Made by a program: the position numbers and the translations under genes. From positions 232,501 to 296,500 of the forward strand of contig JAZKJV010000087.1 in NCBI GenBank assembly GCA_037367405.1: a stretch of 64,000 bases of DNA. Direction: 5' to 3'. A model generated the notes under the pieces. It saw nothing but the letters and a program-made list of their open reading frames with translations. It was not told where the DNA came from and searched no databases. Numbering within the stretch: position 1 is the first letter of the stretch; every line of letters begins with the position of its first letter. This DNA is from Ottelia alismoides (Eukaryota; Streptophyta; Magnoliopsida; Alismatales; Hydrocharitaceae). Below are positions 57,381 through 64,000 of the stretch, one piece after another.

Positions 57381-58212
57381 TATCGTTCTCTTTCTTAGAT
57401 CGCTTTCGTGTTAATCAGTCGTCGACTTGAACAATTTCATACGTTTAACATTAACTTAATGTGAATGAGATTATTTCTTTAATGTCATATATCACAAAAA
57501 GAATATTAACTACGAATTCCTATGAAGTAAAACGATGATGGAGGTAATCGTGGATGCATTTTTCTTGATGTGCATGTTTTGAGGAAGAAGTTTTAGTTAC
57601 AAAAAAAGGTCACAATGCTTAGGATATTAAAAAAAGATCATGACAGACAAAATGATGATATTTTCGAATTTATCTTTCAATCTTATGGTATAACGTTAAA
57701 ATATTATTTTTAAATCTAAATAATACAAATAAACTTACTCAATGATCTAAAGTTTTTAAAAATATCGTTTAATTATATTCCATTCCATTGTTCTTATCCT
57801 CATCAACAACAATAATAATAATTATCAAAATCATCAATTACATATATTACATCATAATGCTAATTTACATGTGGGAAAATATTTTTTTGATAAATGTTAT
57901 AAAATTGAAATGTCTATACTTAAATACTACGATTTTTCAAAGATTTTATTAATTCAAAAGATTTTCTAGGCTATAATTTTCTTAAGGGCATGTAAAGTTG
58001 AAGATTGGAAGGCATGGTTGGCCTATTTCTATAATTTATCCGTAAAAGTATATTTGTGTAACTAAAGTTTATATAGATATATTAATAGAGTTACGTAATT
58101 AATTGATCAGTTTGTAATATTATTTGTATTTTATTTTTATTGATATAATATCTAATTAATTTAAAAAAATAGATTATTATAAAGGAGTATGTATTTGTAA
58201 GAGCATATATTT

Positions 58213-58410
58213 TCAACAACAACAAAGTCTTTTCTCACAATTAAGTAGGGTCAGCCACGCCTCCATTCAGATCTATCTTGGGTCAATCCCGAGCTTATAT
58301 CCAAAAAATTTAGATCCCTTCGTATAGTCTTTTTCCAACAATTCTTGGACCGTCCTCGCCCTCTCTTAGCCAACTCAACATCCCAACACTCGCATCTCCT
58401 AACTGGTGCA
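58213..58410 (-). pseudogene. LINE (non-LTR retrotransposon) 3' end
   Basis: The minus strand reads VELAKRGRGRSKN and LTQDRSEWRR, then ADPT and a stop. This is the conserved C-terminus of plant L1-type reverse transcriptases (GRGRPKKTW...DRxxWRxRIHVADPT). It is followed by a TTGTTGTTG tail at 58213-58225. Only the last ~60 codons remain. Confidence 0.8.
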
Positions 58411-58857
58411 TCAACAATATATATTTTTGAATACAAAAATAATTCAAACGATTGAATTTGATATGTCAAATCATAAAAGTTACTATAGACACATAAACTC
58501 AACAATATAACTCTATTTATGTATCACCAAATATCTTACATGGAAGATGTAATTGATGATTAATTAAAATGTATTTTCCAGTTGTGAGTTTATGTATAAT
58601 TCGGGTGAAAACAATGATGTGTTCAAAATGCATAAAATTGGAAGAATTTTTAGGAAAAATGCATCAAATTTTACGTGATTTGAGCATAATTGAAAAAAGG
58701 TAATATCGTAGTTCAATTTTATTTTTATCTAAAATCAACAAAATTTTATACATTCTTTAACAATAAGTGATATAATTGTTATGAAAAAATATATTATATC
58801 TATGCAATGTATAATTCATCCAATACATTTATATCTATGATAATTCGTAAATTATTT

Positions 58858-59500
58858 CTATTGCACCTTTAGATCATAAAGTTGAAGTAGAAGTTGTTGC
58901 AGAAGGAGATCAATAGATATGAAAAAGAAGAAGTCATTGGAGAAGAAATCGGGTATTGGGTCTACGAATCTATTCATGGAAAGGTTTAGGAGCCAAAGAA
59001 CTTGGTGTGAAGGCATACATTCCCACAATATCCTTATCAACACATTTCTGTTGAGGGAGATTGTAGTCATGGACATCAATATAAGTGCTTGTGATGGAAT
59101 CTAACCGTGAGATTATTGTTGCTCAATTATATTTTAAATATATTAGTCAGATTGTATGATGAAATGGGGATATCTCTTTCCAACTGACCGTGGAAGAAAT
59201 CAAAGAATGTCAGGTTTTTCAATCTCCCTATGAATGGATGCACAAACCCAATGATGGATTTCTGATTGAGATTGAGATAATTGAGCTCCGTAAGCTTCTC
59301 GAGTTGGGTGGATTGAACCCACAAAATTGATTGTTTGCCAGATTGATCCGAACAATGTTACAAGATTGCATGTTCATGTATGACGTCTCCACTGACTTCG
59401 AGGTCATCAACAACTCCATGTAGGTATGTAATAAAATGACTCTAACAAGATATTCACGCATTGCATACCGACATCGGTGAGTCCCTACACATATAGGACG
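58858..59500 (-). pseudogene. leucine-rich-repeat receptor fragment
   Basis: Minus-strand pieces in several frames show extracellular LRR units: CNIVRINLANNQFCG (59300-59400), LEKLTELNYLNLNQKSIIG and IGRLKNLTFFDFFHGQLER (59130-59310), and VLWLLNLSMNRFVDPIPDFF (58940-59010). The LxxLxxLxLxxNxxxGxIP pattern of plant receptor-like kinases or proteins is clear. Frameshifts and stops disable it. There is no kinase or membrane segment in the remaining part. It lies next to the Helitron 3' end. Confidence 0.7.
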
Positions 59501-59631
59501 ATCTCTGAGGGATTAGCTGACAATGTTCGTGTTTTCTTCTCTATTTCAATTTCGATATTTTTGTCCCTGGGTAAGGTCCGAGCAATGGAATAAAATGCAC
59601 AATTAATAATGCCATTTTTAAAAGTTTTTTT

Positions 59632-59659
59632 CCCCGTGCAATGCACGGGCTCTTACTAG
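59632..59659 (+). terminator. Helitron 3' terminal stem-loop
   Basis: CCCGTGCA, one base, TGCACGGG, then CTCTTACTAG. The hairpin about 10 bases before CTAG is the end-of-transfer signal of Helitrons. Confidence 0.75.
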
Positions 59660-60243
59660 TGGATGGTGGTAATGAGGTTTTTTTAACACTATATGATTTT
59701 ATTAATGATCATTTAGAAAATGATGTCACTATTCCCCAAGAAATGTGCGTTCATATATGAAGCATGTTTTGAAACGACTAGCGTTGTATCCTTTATTGTT
59801 CAATGTGTTATAGTAAAATTAAAATTGAATTTAATTAGATTAATAGTATAAGCTACTATTGTATACAAATAAGTTCCTTGCTGATAGCAAAGTGCGGGTA
59901 TTAATCTCCTCTATCATCGTGCAGATGCGAGCCCTAGGGCTAGCCTTCACCAGGGAAGCACTACCCCCAAGCACATGTAACCAAAGACAAGCCGGTGGGG
60001 GCAAGATTGCCCAGAACTCCTCCTCTGTCCCGTCCTCAGATTCATCGAGCTCCTTATCCTTCTCGACTTCGGCCTCTGCCAGCTCCGTTGCCGCCACCTC
60101 GAGCAGATCGTCAAGGGTGGAAGATAGGGAAAGGGGGGGAGAGGCAGAGGCAACTTGGAGGAAGAGGAGGGAGATTGGGGGAGGAATATGGCTGGCTATC
60201 GAGCCCAACGAGTCGAGCAAGCCCCTAGCTCGGGCACGATAAG
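59660..60243. other. unassigned; GC-rich open frames 59840-60242
   Basis: A local GC rise gives overlapping frames on both strands: minus 59840-60220 (Glu/Asp-rich middle, 126 codons) and plus 59859-60242 (Ser-rich, 127 codons). I recognise neither. A fragment of a host gene is possible. Confidence 0.35.
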
Positions 60244-60530
60244 TAGGGCTGCTAATTGAACTGAATCATTCGAATTCAATTAGGATTCGTTCGATAAAAG
60301 TTCAAAAAAAGTTCGATTCGAAATCAAATGAACTGAATTTGAATTTAACTTGGGGATTCGATTATCAAATGCATCGAATATGAATTTACCTGAATTCGTT
60401 CGATAATAATTCGATTCAATTCGATATTTTATATCCACACATATATGTATATATGTAACAATGTATTTATATATACATAGCACATACATATACACGCATA
60501 TAATACATACATATTTACATATATACATGC
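60244..60530. repeat. truncated hAT-like element
   Basis: It starts TAGGGCTGCTAATTGAACTG, as in the complete element at 30346, and continues with ATTCGATTCGAA-type motifs. It fades into ACAT/ATAT-rich sequence and the right end is not found. Confidence 0.55.
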
Positions 60531-60950
60531 AACAATCACTTTGGGTTGATTAGGATCTTTTTTGAATATTCTTGTGCAAGTAATTATAGCTAATCACATC
60601 AAAAGGTTGACATGCATCTATTTGAATTCATTAGTAAGTAAATAGATGTAGAAAAGAGTATATGAATATGTATTAAAAAACGACAACATTTCGTTTACAT
60701 TGAAAGATTTAGCATTTGCATTATACCACTAAGCATAACATGTGCATGCAACTAAAGATACTCTCAAACCAACTTACTACATTTATTAGGTGGTTAATTT
60801 TATATTTATAATCATATCTAGGCTCCATTGATATGATTTACCATGTTCACCCTTCACCGCTATGATTTTCGTACTCATAGTATCATGCTATATCGACGTG
60901 ATTTGTCAATGCGTGACATGTATATGCAACATTAGGCCCCCTAATGAGAT
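60531..60950. other. AT-rich intergenic
   Basis: No gene or repeat is recognised before the LTR start. Confidence 0.4.
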
Positions 60951-63900
60951 TGATGAATCTGCGATTCATCACTCTAAAGTTGAAAATAGAGCTTTGTTCC
61001 CGAGTAATTAGCTGCATATTTCCACTTATATTGTATAATTAGCATTCATGCATGCATTGATAACATCTGCATTTTAGCATTAATATTTGCATAAAATGGG
61101 AAGCCAAATTCACTTGTAAATATTAACATGTAGATTAGATAAAAATACCCTATTTGTATATATTTTATACTAACTCCAAATCCAATAAAACCAACTCTAT
61201 AGTGTATATATTACTAACACTAATTAAAGAAAAATATCAAAAATACTAACTTGCAAAATTGACCAATAAAACCACAATCCAAGTTTGAAACTAGGAGCCT
61301 TAAAATGCACATATCTCTCTCATACTGTGTCCGATTGAGGTCTACTCACTTTTAAAGTAATAACATTCAGAGAACTTCGAAACAAGACCAATTTCATTAA
61401 AATCGAAGCTCGTATGCAAAACTTGGGTTTTGGGCCCCTTTTGTATATTGTATATATTGACCGTTTTGCCCTTCATTTATTTTCTTAATTATTAAAAATA
61501 AAAATAGATTAAATTGTAAATATTCTTTCCACATTTTCTCTATTTTTATTTCAATTTTTCTCTCTTTTAAAAATAACAAAAAAAAATTACAAAAGATAAA
61601 ATGCGGTATTTTATATCTATAAGGTACCACCCAAAAATACATTTTTGTACAGATGATTTCCTTTGATTTTCAGCCCTTCACGAAAGTTGTAGATCTCATC
61701 GAGACAAGCAACTTTCGTATTGACCCCTTTTGATTTAATCTCTTTTGTTATTTCTTTTTTATTTTTATTTACATTTAATCTTTGAATTTTTTGAGAGCGA
61801 CATGTGGCAGCTCCTGCAGCCGCCACATGTCACACCATTTTCTTTATTTTTCGAATTTATTTTATTATTTTCGGATTTATTATTATGAGTATTTTATTAT
61901 TACTATTTTAATTATTTTTAGTAGCCTACTATATTAATTATTTATTTAATCTCCCTTTTACCACTTCTCCCCTTACTTTTCTTCCACTCCAAGCCAATAA
62001 CCCCCCACTACTCCACTCTCTCCATCCCTTTTCCAACTCCCTCTTCCTCTTTATATTCTCATCATCTCCTCCATTTCTCATCATCCGCCAATTTGGAGTG
62101 TAGGAGAGAGAACCCACATGTCCTTCAAGTGACAGTTGAAGGCAGATTTGGTGTCGAGCGACGACCCTCCAACAACTCCGGTGAGATCCAGGGAGACCAT
62201 CTAGTCTCCTTGTCGTGGAGCTTCCAAAGCACCGCTGAGTTCGGCCTCCTGCCGCAGCCTTCGAGCGATAACCTGAGCTCTGTCCAAGAGCCTCATACAC
62301 AGGTAATCCGACTCCATCTCCAGGTAACCTCTCTTCTTCTTCTTTTTTCAACACCCATTCTCTCTCTCCTTGATTCACCGTCTTCTGTCCATTGATTCGC
62401 AAAACAAATCACACGTTGCGAACGCAACGGTGATTTTTATTTATTTTTCGGACGAAATTTCATCAATCAATTAATCCAAAATTTAAGCCCGCTAAACAAA
62501 TGCATGTGAGGCAGGGGATTTTGTGAAATCCCCTGTTCCCTCCCCACGTCCCTCTCCCTTCTTCCATCTCCACCTTCAGCTAGCGTGCCACGACACCTCC
62601 ACCATAGTCGAGCTTGGCTCGAGCTTTCTTCTCTTCATTGCAGGTACTCCTCATCGCCAACAGCCAAGCCGCACCTCACTTCCGCGGCCACCCGCGCCCC
62701 TACGCCGCCAGTACCCCCGCCGGCAGAGATCCGCGTGCGCCACCCTCACGCGTGGCCTCCGCGCGCACCCCAGTCCCTCCTGGTGTGCCGCCCCCTTCGT
62801 ACGCCGCGCCCCTTTGGCCGCCCTATGCCTCCGCGTCCCCCAAGGCGCGCCTCCAACGCCTTTCGTACGGCCGCATCCGCGCGCCGCCCATCTCAACGTC
62901 GCCACCTCCGCGCCGACCCCTCGGTCGTGTCGCCTAGAGCGTCGTCGCGAGCGCCCACCGGCGGCCCGCCGCCTCCTTGACGCCGCCGCCGCTCCCCCGA
63001 GTCCTTTGCCCTAGACACCCCACAACTTGCGTGGGAAGAAAAAGGTCCAATCCTTTATTTATTTATTTTGTAACATTTGCATCATCTTCCCTTTAAGTCT
63101 CTTTAATTCAAAAGTATCCTCAGGCACAGTACAGTTCATTTAGTTTCATTTTGTATTGCATGGACACCCCTGCATTTGTATTTTAATTTGGACCTCAAAA
63201 TAGCATCATTTATTTTAATGAAAAATATCATATTATAGAGCAATTAATTCTTTATCTTGTGGCTATTCATTTACATTTTTGTGAGCATTTGACATTTTAT
63301 TAGAAATCAGAGATCGAAATTGAGTGATATTTTACCCATTTACACTCTGAAATTCGCACAAGCCTATTTGTTGCTCCTAAAATTGTGAAAAATTGTGAAT
63401 GGTGCATCTAATTGTGCTTTAATTACTGTGCAAATTTCGTCCAATTAGGAGTTTTCTTGTGCATGAAATAAAGTCTAGGGTGATTTTTGTAAATGATTTT
63501 AAATTAATTCCACGAATAATATTTTTGAGAAATTTCTACTCTCCTGCTTTTCTTATGAAAATATCTACTTGATATAAATCAATCTTTGGATAATTTAACT
63601 TCATGAATTTATTAGGAATTAAATATCCACAGTCACTCTATTTTTAGTAAAAAAACTCATAAAAAATAAAAAAGTATCAGAAAATTCCAAAATTATTAGT
63701 GTAGCTTCATTTCATCATGTTTAACTTCCAATAACTTTTTGCGAAAAATTGCTTAAAAACCCCAAAACAATTTGCATTTTTCATTTGTGCATTTTAAATC
63801 CAAAAAATTCCAAAAAAAATCATTTTACATTCGTTGTTGGATTAGGTTTATAGGAAAAATACAACTTGGCTAATTTGAATTAATTTCACATTAAAATTAA

Positions 63901-64000
63901 ATTCGGTTAAATCAGTCATTTTCTTGTTAACTTAATCCAATTCATATCTTGCATTGGCATTTTTATCGCATAAAAAAATTACAAAAAAATCTCACTTGGA
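60951..64000 (+). repeat. Athila-family LTR, running off the window
   Basis: It starts TGATGAATC, TGC, GATTCATCA and shares the conserved LTR blocks: GTCCGATTGAGGTCTACTCA near 61330, the TTGTAGATCTC block near 61688, and the ACATGTGGCAG...GCCACATGTC pair near 61800-61830. A TATA-like TTTATATTC lies near 62050 and splice-donor-like CAGGTAA at ~62301 and ~62324. The GC-rich frames at 62523-63014 are Pro/Arg-rich in all frames and I take them as incidental. No purine tract precedes it, so it may be a 5' or solo LTR. The right end lies outside. Confidence 0.7.

Larger units (their letters stand above)
55516..59659 (+). mobile_element. candidate Helitron with captured gene fragments
   Basis: The 3' end has the Helitron signature: a stem-loop CCCGTGCAATGCACGGG, six bases, then ACTAG followed by host T (59660). 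A fitting 5' end TCCATTACTATATATT preceded by host A lies at 55515/55516. Helitrons insert between A and T with no target duplication and often capture gene pieces. Inside are fragments of EXO70 (plus), a LINE end (minus) and a leucine-rich-repeat gene (minus). There is no Rep/helicase frame, so it is non-autonomous. The 3' end is convincing; the 5' end is a good guess. Confidence 0.6.

Noticed and set aside
62523..63014. Pro/Arg/Ala-rich frames up to 163 codons
   Set aside because: All three frames give similar low-complexity peptides, and they lie in the GC-rich leader of an LTR.
1..64000. tRNA, rRNA or organellar insertions
   Set aside because: I saw no tRNA-like cloverleaf boxes and no recognisable rRNA, plastid or mitochondrial sequence by eye. 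A tRNAscan or organelle search could overturn this.

Overview
The window looks like a repeat-rich intergenic block of a plant nuclear genome. A monocot outside the grasses is my best guess, because the exons are GC-rich and sit in an AT-rich background, but this is inference. It holds only three gene models that look intact. Two are C2-domain protein paralogs on the minus strand (3118-3585 and 49553-50023). The third is a class B2 heat stress transcription factor on the plus strand (32398-33425, one 80-bp intron). A 100-base run of N at 34144-34243 is an assembly gap.

Left part (1-8.7 kb): hAT-like and CACTA-like MITEs, a Mutator-type MITE with a perfect 9-bp target duplication just upstream of the first C2 gene, and a degenerate plant-mobile-domain (MAIN-like) gene next to a 151-bp repeat array.

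8.7-31.83 kb reads as one nested transposon stack. Two ~165-bp Mutator-like inverted ends (8700 and 31829) with near-matching 9-bp flanks enclose four things: a Ty1/copia LTR plus decayed pol (minus), an Athila-type Ty3/gypsy element (minus, 14511 to about 29990), a 3.6-kb solo LTR inside the Athila pol, and a 559-bp hAT MITE. The stack ends 569 bp before the HSFB2 start codon, so HSFB2 keeps only a short native promoter. That promoter contains two perfect three-unit heat shock elements.

34.2-45.4 kb: the 3' half of a second Athila element (plus), its 3' LTR, another LTR, and an opposed truncated LTR. Both Athila elements carry, between integrase and LTR, repeated hairpin-plus-purine-tract modules and a related antisense open frame.

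45.8-49.2 kb: five related palindromic MITEs flanked by TA tracts, and a fold-back element carrying twin 28-bp perfect hairpins. These lie directly downstream of the second C2 gene.

50-64 kb: hAT and CACTA remnants, a candidate 4.1-kb Helitron (55516-59659) containing broken EXO70, LINE and leucine-rich-repeat fragments, and a further Athila-family LTR that runs off the window. Nothing here forms an operon or pathway. The biology is transposon structure, gene-fragment capture, and a stress-regulator gene hemmed in by insertions.
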